From: Klebsiella pneumoniae
Lineage (GTDB): Bacteria; Pseudomonadota; Gammaproteobacteria; Ga0077536
Direction of reading: 5' to 3'
DNA length: 62,706 bases
NCBI GenBank assembly: GCA_945876945.1
Contig: CAMCQE010000006.1
Location: 1-62,706, forward strand
In this document: positions 8,910 to 20,512 of the stretch, piece by piece
Layout of the letters: every line of letters begins with the position of its first letter
Numbering within the stretch: position 1 is the stretch's first letter
Translations under genes and position numbers: made by a program
Notes under the pieces: model-generated
The model's database searches: none
What the model was told of the DNA's origin: nothing
The model's input: only the letters and a program-made list of their open reading frames with translations

Positions 8910-9389
8910 CTAGCCCAACTGGTGGTCGGCGATCGCGATGCCGTCGCCATCGGCGTAAAGATAGTCACCCGGTGAGACGGTAACTTCGGCGAACCGCAGC
9001 GTGACATCACGCGCGCCCTCGCCTTTTTTGACGCTCTTTCTCGGATTGGACGCAATCGCCTTAACGCCGATGGGGAGCCCGGAGAGGGCGCCGCTGTCCC
9101 GAATGCACCCGTAGACGATGATCCCGGTCCAGCCGTTTTTGACCCCCAACTCGGCCAGTTGATCGCCGACCAGCGCGCAGCGCAGGGAGCCGCCGCCATC
9201 GACCACTAACACACGATTGAGCCCGGGTTCTTCCAGCAGGCCGCGGACCAGACTGTTGTCCTCAAATACCTTGACGGTAACGACTTCGCCTTCGAATACG
9301 AGCTTCCCCCCGAAATCTCGAAAAATCGGGGCGGGAATTCGGAGCGCCTCGCCGTGTGCATCGTAAAGGTCCGCGGTTGCCTGACTCAT
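8910..9389 (-). CDS. rraA: RraA family protein (ribonuclease E regulator / HMG-type aldolase fold)
   Basis: A 159-residue protein of the RraA fold. Signatures are TADLYDAHG at the N terminus, FGGKLVFEGEVVTVKVF, VLVVDGGGSLRCALVGDQLAE and YGCIRDSGAL. True RraA binds RNase E and lowers its activity; close relatives are 4-hydroxy-4-methyl-2-oxoglutarate aldolases, and the Gly-Asp and Arg-Asp pairs seen here occur in both, so the activity is uncertain. The frame is open upstream to 9554, but homology and length support the ATG at 9389. It lies 73 bases after glmU and 3 bases before the amidase gene. Confidence 0.85.
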   Translation of the reverse strand: MSQATADLYDAHGEALRIPAPIFRDFGGKLVFEGEVVTVKVFEDNSLVRGLLEEPGLNRVLVVDGGGSLRCALVGDQLAELGVKNGWTGIIVYGCIRDSGALSGLPIGVKAIASNPRKSVKKGEGARDVTLRFAEVTVSPGDYLYADGDGIAIADHQLG

Positions 9390-9462
9390 GGTGTTCACTC
9401 CAAGTTGCGGGGGACTCTCGCTTGGCGGTAAGTCCGGAATGTCGCCACCAAACCGCGCGGGG

Positions 9463-10836
9463 TCAGGCGTCTGACTTTGGTTTGGCTGGGCGCTTCCAGC
9501 CGCTGATAGTTTTCTGGCGAACCCGGCTAATGACCAGTCGGTCGGGCTCGACATTTTCGGTCACCGTGGTGCCTGCACCGATAGTGACGCCTCGACCTAT
9601 CGTCACGGGCGCCACTAGCTGGGAATCGGAACCAATGAACACATCGTCTTCAATCACCGTTTTGTGTTTGAACGCGCCGTCGTAATTGCAGGTGATCGTG
9701 CCGGCGCCCACATTAACGTTATTGCCGATATCCGCGTCGCCCAGATAGGCGAGATGATTCGCCTTTGAATGCTTGCCTAGGCGCGATTTCTTGACCTCAA
9801 CGAAGTTGCCCACATGCACGCCCTCAGCGAGCTCGGTCTCAGGCCGAATGCGCGCAAACGGCCCGATTCGGGCGCCGGCGCCGATGCGGGCCCCATCAAT
9901 GACCGAATTCGCCAGGACCTCCACATTATCGCCAAGGGACGCGTTCGAAATCACGCAGTTCGGGCCGATGCGCACGTTGCAGCCCAGCGTCACCTGCCCT
10001 TCAAAGACCACGTTAACGTCGATGGTGGTGTCGGTGCCTGAAACCAGCTCTCCCCGCACATCGACCCGCGCAGGGTCCATCAGCGTTACACCGCCCGCCA
10101 TGAGTGACTGGGCCAATCGACGTTGATGCACGCGCTCAAGCGCCGCCAGTTGGTTGCGATCGTTAACGCCCGCAATTTCCATTTCGTCGTTGGTCGTAAC
10201 CCCTTGAACGACGATCCCTTCGCTCACCGCGCGCAACACGCAGTCGGTCAGGTAGTACTCGCCCTGCGCGTTGTTATTGGCGAGCGTCGGCAGCCAGCGG
10301 TGGAGGTATTCCCCCTTCACCACCATGATGCCGCTGTTAATTTCGCTAATCAGGCGTTCATCCGGGGCCGCATCTTTTTGCTCCACGATGCGAGCGATCT
10401 GTCCGGCGGCGTCGCGCACGATTCGGCCATAGCCGACCGGGTCTGACACCTTGGCCGTCAGCAAGGAGAAGCCACTCGTGCGAGACGCCTCGAGTAACTG
10501 TTCGAGAGTTCCGCGCCGAATGAGCGGCACATCCCCGTAGAGAATCAGCACCAGGTTGTCGGCCGGAAGCAAAGGTAGGGCTTGCGCGACTGCGTGGCCG
10601 GTCCCCAATTGTTCGCGCTGTTCTACCCAGTCGATAGGCCTGCTCGCCAGCGCTTGCTGTAGCTGCGATCCACCGTGACCGAACACCACAACGGGCCGAG
10701 TTGGCGTGATGGCGCTCGTCGTGTCGAGTACGTGGGAAACCAGCGGCTTGCCGGCGATCTGGTGCAGAACCTTGGGAGTCGCCGAGCGCATGCGCTGGCC
10801 TTTGCCAGCGGCAAGGATGCAGAGAGAAATAGTCAT
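9463..10836 (-). CDS. glmU: bifunctional N-acetylglucosamine-1-phosphate uridyltransferase / glucosamine-1-phosphate acetyltransferase
   Basis: GlmU makes UDP-GlcNAc, the precursor of peptidoglycan and lipopolysaccharide, in two steps. The 457-residue protein has the N-terminal pyrophosphorylase domain (LCILAAGKGQRM at residues 5-16, YGDVPL near 100, the GTGHAV nucleotide loop) and a C-terminal left-handed beta-helix of hexapeptide repeats (GARIGPFARIRPE and following) carrying the acetyltransferase. Translation starts at ATG 10836; codons further upstream are unlikely. It follows atpC by 120 bases, the arrangement seen in E. coli, but no glmS follows. Confidence 0.97.
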   Translation of the reverse strand: MTISLCILAAGKGQRMRSATPKVLHQIAGKPLVSHVLDTTSAITPTRPVVVFGHGGSQLQQALASRPIDWVEQREQLGTGHAVAQALPLLPADNLVLILYGDVPLIRRGTLEQLLEASRTSGFSLLTAKVSDPVGYGRIVRDAAGQIARIVEQKDAAPDERLISEINSGIMVVKGEYLHRWLPTLANNNAQGEYYLTDCVLRAVSEGIVVQGVTTNDEMEIAGVNDRNQLAALERVHQRRLAQSLMAGGVTLMDPARVDVRGELVSGTDTTIDVNVVFEGQVTLGCNVRIGPNCVISNASLGDNVEVLANSVIDGARIGAGARIGPFARIRPETELAEGVHVGNFVEVKKSRLGKHSKANHLAYLGDADIGNNVNVGAGTITCNYDGAFKHKTVIEDDVFIGSDSQLVAPVTIGRGVTIGAGTTVTENVEPDRLVISRVRQKTISGWKRPAKPKSDA

Positions 10837-10898
10837 GCGGCCGAGCGGCCAGATGCGATATCGCAAGAGTGTGTCATCTTAACCACCCTCCTGTGCTT

Positions 10899-10943
10899 GG
10901 CCCCATGGCGGGGCCTCCAGCGAACGGGGCGACTGAGCGCCCC
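10899..10943. repeat. two GC-rich hairpins between atpC and glmU
   Basis: Two perfect 6-bp stems lie in the atpC-glmU gap: GGCCCC/GGGGCC (10899-10904 with 10910-10915) and GGGGCG/CGCCCC (10926-10931 with 10938-10943). Neither is followed by a T-run on the leftward transcript, so they are not classical terminators. They may slow decay at the 3' end of the atp message or mark partial attenuation before glmU. Confidence 0.5.
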
Positions 10944-10956
10944 GCCCCATTTCCCG

Positions 10957-11376
10957 TTAACCGCCGCGGCGACGAAGCCGCTGGATGGTCTGGAGCTGCG
11001 CCGCAAGTTCGGCGAGTTCGGCATGAGCCTTCGTGAAATCCACCTTGTCGGAGCGATTCGCGAGCGCCTCCTCGGCTTCCTGCTTGGCCTTCATCACGGC
11101 CGCTTCGTCGAGGTCGTGGGCCCGGATCGCAGTGTCCGACAACACGGTAACGACTTTGGGCTGAACCTCGAGCATGCCGCCAGACACGTAAAAGGCCTGT
11201 TGTTCACCCCCTACCATCTGGACCCGGACCTCGCCCGGGCGCAACGGCGTAAGCATGGCGGCGTGGCCCGGCAGGATGCCGACCTCACCCAGCCGCGCGG
11301 GCGCGAACACTATCTCGACGTCACCGGAGAAGATTTCGCGCTCTGCGCTGACGATCTCAACATGAATGGTGGACAT
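10957..11376 (-). CDS. atpC: ATP synthase F1 epsilon subunit
   Basis: A 139-residue subunit of the F1 central stalk that also inhibits ATP hydrolysis through its C-terminal helices. The N-terminal beta-sandwich is marked by IFSGDVEIVFAPARLGEVGILPGHAAMLTPL, here quoted only in part as GEVGILPGHA, and the C-terminal helical part runs from about residue 90 (EAAVMKAKQEAEEAL). Length matches the family. It is the last gene of the atp operon, 18 bases after atpD. Confidence 0.96.
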   Translation of the reverse strand: MSTIHVEIVSAEREIFSGDVEIVFAPARLGEVGILPGHAAMLTPLRPGEVRVQMVGGEQQAFYVSGGMLEVQPKVVTVLSDTAIRAHDLDEAAVMKAKQEAEEALANRSDKVDFTKAHAELAELAAQLQTIQRLRRRGG

Positions 11377-11394
11377 GGGCGCTGGCTGCCTCGA

Positions 11395-13672
<2,278 letters not shown>

Positions 13673-13690
13673 GGCGGAGGTTTCCTGCGA

Positions 13691-15232
13691 CTACCAGGTC
13701 TGGGTCTGCTTGAACGTCCCGATAGCGGTCTTCAGTTCGGCCTCAATGGCATCGCTGAAATCACCGGTGTCGTTAATCGTCTGCAGCAGTTGGGCATGGG
13801 CGGACTTCATGTACCCGTGGAGCGCGCTTTCGAAGGCGCCAACCTTCTTCACTTCGACATCGTCGATGTAGCCGCGGTCGACTGCGAAGAGAGACACCGC
13901 CATGTCCGCGACGGACAGCGGCGAATACTGCTTCTGCTTCATGAGCTCCATTACACGCTGACCACGGTCGAGCTGCTTACGGGTCGCCTCGTCAAGGTCG
14001 GAGGCAAACTGCGCGAAGGCCGCGAGTTCGCGGTACTGCGCGAGGGCAAGACGGACACCGCCGCCGAGCTTCTTGATGATCTTGGTCTGGGCGGCGCCAC
14101 CGACTCGTGACACCGACAGACCGGCGTTGATCGCAGGACGGAAGCCAGAGTTGAACAGGTTCGTTTCCAGATAAATCTGACCGTCGGTAATCGAAATCAC
14201 GTTGGTCGGCACGAATGCAGACACGTCACCCGCTTGGGTTTCGATGATTGGCAACGCGGTGAGCGAACCGGTCTTGCCGGTCACCCGGCCGTCGGTTTCT
14301 TTCGCCACCCAATCCGGGTTCACGCGCGCGGCGCGTTCCAGCAGACGGGAGTGCAGATAGAACACGTCGCCAGGATAGGCTTCGCGACCCGGCGGGCGGC
14401 GGAGCAGCAGCGATACCTGACGGTAGGCCCAGGCCTGCTTGGTCAAGTCGTCATAAATAATGAGCGCGTCTTCGCCGATGTCGCGGAAGTACTCGCCCAT
14501 GGCGCAACCGGAATAGGGCGCGATGTACTGCATGGCGGCAGACTCGGAGGCGGTCGCGGCAACCACAATGGTGTGGTCCATCGCGCCGTGCTCTTCGAGC
14601 TTGCGAATCACGGTGTTGATTGACGACGCCTTCTGACCAATCGCGACGTAGATGCACTTAATGCCAGTGCCCTTTTGATTGATGATGGTGTCGATTGCAA
14701 CCGCGGTTTTACCCGTTTGACGGTCGCCGATGATGAGTTCGCGCTGACCGCGGCCCACGGGCACCATCGCGTCGATGGACTTCAGACCGGTTTGCACCGG
14801 CTGCGAGACTGACTGACGCCAAATAACGCCCGGCGCGATCTTTTCGATCGGCGAAGTAAGCGTGGTGTTCAGGTCACCTTTGCCGTCGATCGGCTGGCCC
14901 AGTGCGTTAACCACGCGACCGAGCAAGGCTTCACCGACCGGCACTTCCAGAATGCGCTTGGTGCAACGGACCGTGTCGCCTTCCTTGATGTGCTGATATT
15001 CACCCATGATCACCGCGCCGACCGAGTCCTGCTCGAGGTTCAGCGCCAGACCGAAGGTGTTGCCGGGGAATTCGATCATTTCGCCGGACATCACATCGGA
15101 AAGGCCGTGGAGACGGGCGATACCGTCGGTCAAGCTGACCACCGTACCTTCAGTACGGCCCTCGGTCGCAATGTCGAACTCCTGAATCTTCTTCTTGATG
15201 AGTTCGCTGATTTCAGTCGCGCTGATTTGCAT
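13691..15232 (-). CDS. atpA: ATP synthase F1 alpha subunit
   Basis: The 513-residue non-catalytic nucleotide-binding subunit of F1. The P-loop [13 protein letters not shown] lies near residue 170, the arginine-finger region in the [13 protein letters not shown] to [12 protein letters not shown] segment, and the ATPase signature [13 protein letters not shown] near 365. Length equals that of E. coli. It starts at ATG 15232, 57 bases after the broken atpH frame. The N terminus, which would contact subunit delta, is complete. Confidence 0.98.
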   Translation of the reverse strand: MQISATEISELIKKKIQEFDIATEGRTEGTVVSLTDGIARLHGLSDVMSGEMIEFPGNTFGLALNLEQDSVGAVIMGEYQHIKEGDTVRCTKRILEVPVGEALLGRVVNALGQPIDGKGDLNTTLTSPIEKIAPGVIWRQSVSQPVQTGLKSIDAMVPVGRGQRELIIGDRQTGKTAVAIDTIINQKGTGIKCIYVAIGQKASSINTVIRKLEEHGAMDHTIVVAATASESAAMQYIAPYSGCAMGEYFRDIGEDALIIYDDLTKQAWAYRQVSLLLRRPPGREAYPGDVFYLHSRLLERAARVNPDWVAKETDGRVTGKTGSLTALPIIETQAGDVSAFVPTNVISITDGQIYLETNLFNSGFRPAINAGLSVSRVGGAAQTKIIKKLGGGVRLALAQYRELAAFAQFASDLDEATRKQLDRGQRVMELMKQKQYSPLSVADMAVSLFAVDRGYIDDVEVKKVGAFESALHGYMKSAHAQLLQTINDTGDFSDAIEAELKTAIGTFKQTQTW

Positions 15233-15289
15233 GGGTCATCCTCGTCTGTTCAAGCATCGGGTCACGTGAGTGCCGGCGATACTCGGAGG

Positions 15290-15829
15290 TCACTTGATAT
15301 TGAATACGTTGGCCAACTGGCTGAGACCGCCCCGGAGTGAGGCGTCAAACACCATGTCACCGACCTTTACTTTGGCTCCGCCGATAAGCGAGCTGTCGAT
15401 CGTCTGAGAGATGCGCACCGCTTTGCCGAGCCGGGTTTGCATCGCACTCGCAATTCGGCTTTCGGTGGCAGCATCTAGCGGGAAAGCCGTCAGTACCTGT
15501 ACCTGAGCCACGTTATCCAGCGTCGCACGGTGCGCGGCGAACGCCGTGGCAATTTCTGGGGCTATTTGCAGTCGTCCGGCGTCGAGCAGGACTCACACAA
15601 AGTTTCGAACCTTTGGCAGCAGGCTGTCTCCGGCGATAGCGGAAATAAGCTCAAGCAAGCGGCCTTTGCTCACCGCCGGGTCGGTGATGACCCGACGCAT
15701 GTCGGCATCGTTCACCACGAGCGCCAGAAAGCTCAGAGACTGATCCCAGTCGCCGACGGCGCCATCCGCCTGAGCCACCTCGAATGCGGCTTGGGCGTAG
15801 GGACGCGCGATAGTGAGGTTTTCTTGCAT
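15290..15829 (-). pseudogene. atpH: ATP synthase delta subunit, interrupted by an in-frame TGA
   Basis: The subunit joins the F1 head to the peripheral stalk. The reading frame from ATG 15829 to TGA 15290 is 180 codons, the normal family length, but codon 79 (15593-15595) is TGA. The 78 codons before it (ENLTIARPYAQAAFE to SLLPKVRNFV) and the codons after it (VLLDAGRLQIAPEIA to LSQLANVFNIK) align with intact AtpH on both sides without any shift in frame. Homologues usually have arginine at this place (NFVR followed by a hydrophobic pair and NGRL), so a single CGA-to-TGA transition explains it. No ATG restart follows; the next GTG in frame is at 15511. A sequencing error, a real nonsense mutation, or readthrough are all possible. 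Confidence 0.85.
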
Positions 15830-15844
15830 CGTTGTAGCGCCGGG

Positions 15845-16315
15845 TTACAGCTGGGTGCTCAGCTTGTCGAGCACTTCCTGATGTTTGGCCGCGTCGATTT
15901 CTCGCATCAGAATTTTTTCTGCACCCGCCATCGCTAGCGCTGCAACCTGCCCGCGGAGTTCTTCGCGGGCCTGCTGGATTTCTTGCTCGATGCTGGCCCG
16001 GGCGGCTGCCAACTGGCGCTCGCCTTCGGTCTGAGCGGCCGACTTGGCCGCCTCGACCATTTCGTCGGCGCGCTTTTGGGCGTTGGCGAGGAGGTCCTGA
16101 CTTTGGCGCTTGGCGCCGTTAATCAGGTCGTCCACCCGGTCCTTGGCGCTGACAAGCTCCATCTGACCCTTTTCGGCGGCCGCCAGCCCGTCGGCGATTT
16201 TCTTCTGACGTTCGTCGATCGCACGCATCAGCGGCGGCCAAACGAAACGGGAAGTGAACCAGACGAAGGCAAAGAACCAAACGAACTGGGCAACTAGCGT
16301 GAGGTTGATATTCAT
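15845..16315 (-). CDS. atpF: ATP synthase F0 b subunit
   Basis: A 156-residue peripheral-stalk subunit: a single N-terminal membrane helix (about residues 5-25, [16 protein letters not shown]) followed by a long charged coiled coil of heptads rich in Ala, Glu, Lys and Gln, ending in [10 protein letters not shown]. Its C terminus binds subunit delta, whose gene directly follows after 15 bases. Length and hydropathy match E. coli AtpF. Confidence 0.96.
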   Translation of the reverse strand: MNINLTLVAQFVWFFAFVWFTSRFVWPPLMRAIDERQKKIADGLAAAEKGQMELVSAKDRVDDLINGAKRQSQDLLANAQKRADEMVEAAKSAAQTEGERQLAAARASIEQEIQQAREELRGQVAALAMAGAEKILMREIDAAKHQEVLDKLSTQL

Positions 16316-16360
16316 CTTGAAACTTCCCGGTGGTCAGGCAAAGCGCCGATTAACTGCGCT

Positions 16361-16657
<297 letters not shown>

Positions 16658-16693
16658 CTAGAAGAAATTAAGCGTAGTTACAAAGTGATCGGG

Positions 16694-17509
16694 TTAGTGG
16701 CTTTCGTGCGCCATGGCGACATAGACGATGGTCAGCATCATGAATATGTAGGCCTGTAGCGCGACGATCAAAATATGGAAGATGGCCCAGCCGGCAGACA
16801 GCAGCGCACCAAAGAAGGTACCTGCGAGGCCGGTGGCAGCCCATAAACCAAGCAATAGGAAGATGATTTCACCGGCGTACATATTGCCGTAGAGCCGCAG
16901 GCTGTGGGACAGCGGCTTGGAGATGTACTCGACCAGATTAAACAGGAAGTTCGGAATCCAGAGCACCGGGTGTCCGCCGAACGGCGAGCAGGTGAGCTCG
17001 TGGAACCAGCCACCGAGGCCTTTGGCCTTGATGCTGTAGTAGATCATCAGCACCCATACCGCAATCGACAGACCGAACGTGGTGTTGATGTCGGCGGTGG
17101 GGACCTGTCGCCATTTCTCCAGGCCGAACACATGCTCGTAGATGTAGGCGGAGATATCGACCGGCAGGAAGTCCATCGCGTTCATGAGGAACACCCAGAC
17201 AAACACGGTTAGGGCGAGCGGCGCCACAAAGCTGATGTTGCCATGGAAGATGCTCTTCACCTGGTCGTTGACGAACTCAACGGCCAGCTCCACGAAAGCC
17301 TGTCTTTTGCCGGGCACCGCGGAGGTGGCACCGCGGACAACCAACCACATGAAGCCGCAGCCCAGAATACCGAGCAGGACCGACACCACCACTGAATCGA
17401 CGTTGACGCTCATGAACGGCGTGTCGCCGACCGGGTGCGTCATGAAGGAAAGATGATGGCTGATGTAGCTGGTGGGCGTCAGCGCGTGTTCTGCGTGTTC
17501 GGCTGCCAT
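16694..17509 (-). CDS. atpB: ATP synthase F0 a subunit
   Basis: A 271-residue multi-pass membrane subunit forming the proton half-channels. The essential arginine lies in [14 protein letters not shown] near residue 200, followed by the last two long helices. The N-terminal part contains [10 protein letters not shown] and the helix segment [14 protein letters not shown]. It begins at ATG 17509 and follows atpI after 69 bases. Confidence 0.97.
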   Translation of the reverse strand: MAAEHAEHALTPTSYISHHLSFMTHPVGDTPFMSVNVDSVVVSVLLGILGCGFMWLVVRGATSAVPGKRQAFVELAVEFVNDQVKSIFHGNISFVAPLALTVFVWVFLMNAMDFLPVDISAYIYEHVFGLEKWRQVPTADINTTFGLSIAVWVLMIYYSIKAKGLGGWFHELTCSPFGGHPVLWIPNFLFNLVEYISKPLSHSLRLYGNMYAGEIIFLLLGLWAATGLAGTFFGALLSAGWAIFHILIVALQAYIFMMLTIVYVAMAHESH

Positions 17510-17578
17510 GTGTGATGTCGTGTTTCGTTTCCGAAGGCTATGAAAAGCCGTTCTGAGCGCGTTAAAACTTGTCGATCT

Positions 17579-17968
17579 TCAACCGTGCCGTGTGAACCAG
17601 ACCGTGAGCCACTGCGCGACCCACGCTCCTACGAGCCCCGCTAAAAAGCCGGGCCATTCCATTTGCGTTCCTAACCAGCGAATGCCGAGCACTAAAGCTG
17701 CAACGGTGAGCAGAAGCTTACCGCCCTCTGCCACCAACAGCGCCGCGATGCTTGGTGTTCTGCCCAGGCTGGTCCTTAGCCAGAGCGTGATGCCTGCAAA
17801 CATGAAGGGGCCAACGACCGTTAGCGCCCCTGTGAGACAGGCAATTGCGTACGAGATACCGACGGTCAGCGCCAAGGCACCGGCGACGCTCCCTGCGATG
17901 ACGACCTGCAACACCAGCGTGGTGAGGAGCAGCCCCGCCATTCCCCGTCGTGACGATTCAGTCTTCAC
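17579..17968 (-). CDS. atpI: ATP synthase assembly protein AtpI
   Basis: About 129 residues with four hydrophobic segments (GLLLTTLVLQVVIAG, YAIACLTGALTVVG, LLLTVAALVLG, FLAGLVGAWVAQW) and the family's short SLGRTPSIAALLVAEGGK stretch before the third. AtpI helps assemble the c ring and is the usual first gene of the operon. The start is uncertain: TTG at 17989, about 20 bases from the likely transcript start, or GTG at 17968, which I chose because it leaves a normal-length leader. The low sequence conservation of AtpI is typical. Confidence 0.8.
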   Translation of the reverse strand: MKTESSRRGMAGLLLTTLVLQVVIAGSVAGALALTVGISYAIACLTGALTVVGPFMFAGITLWLRTSLGRTPSIAALLVAEGGKLLLTVAALVLGIRWLGTQMEWPGFLAGLVGAWVAQWLTVWFTRHG

Positions 17969-18014
17969 GACGCCCGGTTTGCCCCGCAACGCAGCATCCC
18001 GAAAAAGCGGGCGG

Positions 18015-18044
18015 ATTGTAGGAAGATTCGTCGGCGACAGTCAA
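18015..18044 (-). promoter_or_regulatory. sigma-70 type promoter for the atp operon
   Basis: On the leftward strand the gap between parB and atpI holds TTGACT (18039-18044) and TACAAT (18015-18020) separated by 18 bases. Both hexamers differ from consensus by one base. The predicted start near 18008 gives a leader of about 20-40 bases before atpI. This is the best-looking housekeeping promoter I found in the window. Confidence 0.7.
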
Positions 18045-18089
18045 TTAAAAACTTGGTCTCGGTCATACAAATATCTGCGGCGTGTGCGC

Positions 18090-18962
18090 TCAACGGATGT
18101 GGGCGAGAATTCCGTCGAGTTCTTCCAGTGAGCCGTAGTTGATCACCACGGTGCCGCTGCCGGTGCGGCCGTGTTTGATACTGACCGAAGCGCCCAAGCG
18201 CTCGGACAACTGTCCCTCCAGTTGCGCGACGTTCGGATCCTGTCGCGGTGTTGGCGCCGGTGGCGGCGTCGGCTGGCTCAGGTTTTTGACCAGCTTTTCT
18301 GTCGCACGAACTGACAGCCCTTCGCTGGCGACGCGCGCGGCAAGCATTTCCTGTTGCTCTGCGGGCAGTGGCAATAGCGCCCGCGCATGTCCCATCTCGA
18401 TGCTCCCAGCTTCAAGGAACCGCCGGGCGCCGGGGCTTAAATCAAGCAGGCGCAGGAGATTGCTCACCGCCGCCCGGGAGCGCCCGATCGCGTCGGCGAC
18501 CAGCTGATGGGTCATCTCGAATTCGAGAATGAGCCGCTGAATCGCCAGCGCTTCTTCCACGGGATTCAGTTGCTCGCGCTGGATGTTTTCGATTAGCGCA
18601 ATGCTCATCACGGTCTGATCGGGAATGCGCTTGATGACGGCCGGCACTTCATGCAGACCCGCCAGTTGCGCCGCCCGCCAACGCCGTTCGCCAGCAATTA
18701 ATTCATAGCGCCCGGAATCCGCTATCGGGCGCACGACGACCGGTTGGACCAAGCCCTGTGCCCGAATCGAAGCTGCCAGTTCTTCCAGCGTTTCAGGCTT
18801 GATCTCAAGCCGGGGTTGATAACGACCGCGCTGAATGAGGTCCACTGGCAAGATGCGAAACTGGTCCCCGGCGGCATCGTCTATCGCTTCCGGCGCAGTC
18901 GCGCCGGCGCCCGCACCGAGCAGCGCGTCGAGTCCGCGTCCGAGGCCTCTTTTCTTGTTCAT
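18090..18962 (-). CDS. parB: chromosome-partitioning protein ParB
   Basis: A 290-residue CTP-dependent DNA clamp that loads at parS sites near the origin. The N terminus has KKRGLGRGLDALL, followed by the ParB/Srx domain with IQRGRYQPR and the GERRWRAAQLAG motif near residue 90, the ENIQREQLNPVEEA segment, and a helix-turn-helix (LVADAIGRSRAAVSNLLRLL). The C-terminal dimerisation part is present. The gene starts 11 bases after parA. I did not find a canonical parS 16-mer in the window. Confidence 0.97.
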   Translation of the reverse strand: MNKKRGLGRGLDALLGAGAGATAPEAIDDAAGDQFRILPVDLIQRGRYQPRLEIKPETLEELAASIRAQGLVQPVVVRPIADSGRYELIAGERRWRAAQLAGLHEVPAVIKRIPDQTVMSIALIENIQREQLNPVEEALAIQRLILEFEMTHQLVADAIGRSRAAVSNLLRLLDLSPGARRFLEAGSIEMGHARALLPLPAEQQEMLAARVASEGLSVRATEKLVKNLSQPTPPPAPTPRQDPNVAQLEGQLSERLGASVSIKHGRTGSGTVVINYGSLEELDGILAHIR

Positions 18963-18973
18963 CGCAGATCCTT

Positions 18974-19762
18974 TCAGGCGCCGCTGGCGGCCTGTGCCGC
19001 GTCGTCCCGACGCAACATCTCGCCCGCCAGCGCCAGATAGGCCATCGCGCCGGCAGAAGATTTGTCGTACAGCAGTGCCGGGAGCCCGTGGCTCGGCGCT
19101 TCAGCGAGGCGCACGTTACGCGGGATAATTGTTTTGTAGACCTTGTCGCCAAAGTGCTGGAGCAGTTGCTGGGAGACCTGATTCGCGAGATTGTTCCGGG
19201 GGTCGTACATGGTTCGCAAAAATCCCTCGACTTTCAGCTGGGGATTGAGGAATTTGCGGATTTTCTCGATGGTCTGAAGCAACGCGGAAATGCCCTCCAG
19301 CGCGTAGTACTCGCACTGGGTGGGGACGATCACCGCGTCAGCGGCAACCAGTGCGTTGACTGTCAGCATGCTCAGTGCCGGCGGACAGTCGATGATGATG
19401 TGGGTGTACCGATCGCGGACTTCTTCGAGCGCTGTTTTGAGGCGCAGTTCGCGCCCGAACTCCTCCAGCAAACCCACTTCGGCACCGGTGAGGTCGCCGT
19501 TCGCTGGCAGCAGGTCATGGGACTGTTCGCCGGTCGGCACAATGGCCTGCGCCATCGTGGCATGGCCCATCAACACGTCGTAACTCGAGTGTTCCAGGGC
19601 GCTTTTATCGATGCCGCTGCCCATGGTGGCGTTGCCCTGCGGATCGAGGTCGATCAGCAACACCCGACGCCGCGTCGCGGCCAGAGAGGCCGCAAGGTTG
19701 ACGCTGGTGGTGGTCTTGCCTACACCACCCTTCTGATTAGCGATTGCGAAAACTGTCGCCAT
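18974..19762 (-). CDS. parA: chromosome-partitioning ATPase ParA (Soj)
   Basis: A 262-residue deviant Walker-A ATPase that drives origin segregation with ParB. The motif KGGVGKTTTSVNLA lies at residues 11-24, the A' aspartate in LLIDLDPQGN, and Walker B in IIIDCPPAL near residue 120. The open frame runs 41 codons further up, but homology begins at ATG 19762 (MATVFAIANQK). It is followed at once by parB, and lies 95 bases after rsmG. Confidence 0.96.
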   Translation of the reverse strand: MATVFAIANQKGGVGKTTTSVNLAASLAATRRRVLLIDLDPQGNATMGSGIDKSALEHSSYDVLMGHATMAQAIVPTGEQSHDLLPANGDLTGAEVGLLEEFGRELRLKTALEEVRDRYTHIIIDCPPALSMLTVNALVAADAVIVPTQCEYYALEGISALLQTIEKIRKFLNPQLKVEGFLRTMYDPRNNLANQVSQQLLQHFGDKVYKTIIPRNVRLAEAPSHGLPALLYDKSSAGAMAYLALAGEMLRRDDAAQAASGA

Positions 19763-19857
19763 GGGAATTGCCGCTGTTGTGGAGACACCGCGTGCAGCCG
19801 GTGAGCCGGTCGGGGTGGGCGGAGGATTATTGCATAAAGCTTCGGGCAGCCCGCAAA

Positions 19858-20502
19858 TCAGTCCGCTCGACCCAAGCGACCGCAATCAATCACCACGACG
19901 TGGCGTTCCTGCCAACCGGGCACACAGAGCGGGCGCGGGTCGCAGGCGCCTGCGGCGGGCCCCAATTCTTGCAGTTCATCAACCGGCAAACGGCCTTTCA
20001 GCGCGAGAATTTGGGAGCTTGGGGTCTGCAAATGCGCGGTGAGCGAAAGAATCATCGCCAGACTGCCTACTGCCTGACAGACGATCGTGTCGGGCAGTAC
20101 TTCGGGATACCAGTGTTCGATCCGCGATTGCACAACCTCAACATTCGGCAGCGCGAGCTCAATGCGAACCTGCTGTAGAAAGCGCGCCCGGCGCGCGCGG
20201 GCTTCAACCAGCGCAACCTGCCAATCCGGCCTGAGGATGGCGAGCACCAAGCCCGGCAGTCCCGAACCACTGCCCAGATCTGCCACTAAGGGGCCCTTTA
20301 CATGGGCGGCAACGGCTAAAGCGTCCGCAATGAACTTGCCGGCGAATTCATCGGCCGCCTGCGCGCCCGTGAGATTGGCAAACCGGTTCCAGCGCTCCAC
20401 CAGTTCAACATAGGCTACGAGTTTGGCGCTTTGCGCGGGCGCCAGCGGAATCCCCAGACTGCTCGCCGCAGCATCGATCAGCGTGTGGGCAGTCGCGCTC
20501 AA
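19858..20502 (-). CDS. rsmG: 16S rRNA (guanine-527-N7) methyltransferase RsmG
   Basis: A 214-residue SAM-dependent enzyme that methylates G527 in the 530 loop of 16S rRNA. The SAM-binding motif VADLGSGSGLPGLVLA is near residue 75, and RWNRFANLTG, the family's early signature, is present as a variant of the usual WN..FNLT. It lies 10 bases after mnmG, the universal gidA-gidB arrangement. Loss of this enzyme gives low-level streptomycin resistance in many bacteria; here it looks intact. Confidence 0.95.
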   Translation of the reverse strand: MSATAHTLIDAAASSLGIPLAPAQSAKLVAYVELVERWNRFANLTGAQAADEFAGKFIADALAVAAHVKGPLVADLGSGSGLPGLVLAILRPDWQVALVEARARRARFLQQVRIELALPNVEVVQSRIEHWYPEVLPDTIVCQAVGSLAMILSLTAHLQTPSSQILALKGRLPVDELQELGPAAGACDPRPLCVPGWQERHVVVIDCGRLGRAD

Positions 20503-20512
20503 ACCGCCTCCA

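Noticed and set aside
15253..15275. CACGTG motifs (for example in the atpH-atpA gap) as parS
   Set aside because: The flanking bases do not match the 16-base parS palindrome; other CACGTG occurrences in the window fail in the same way.
15290..15829. Frameshift in atpH
   Set aside because: Both parts are in the same frame; the lesion is a substitution to TGA, not an insertion or deletion.
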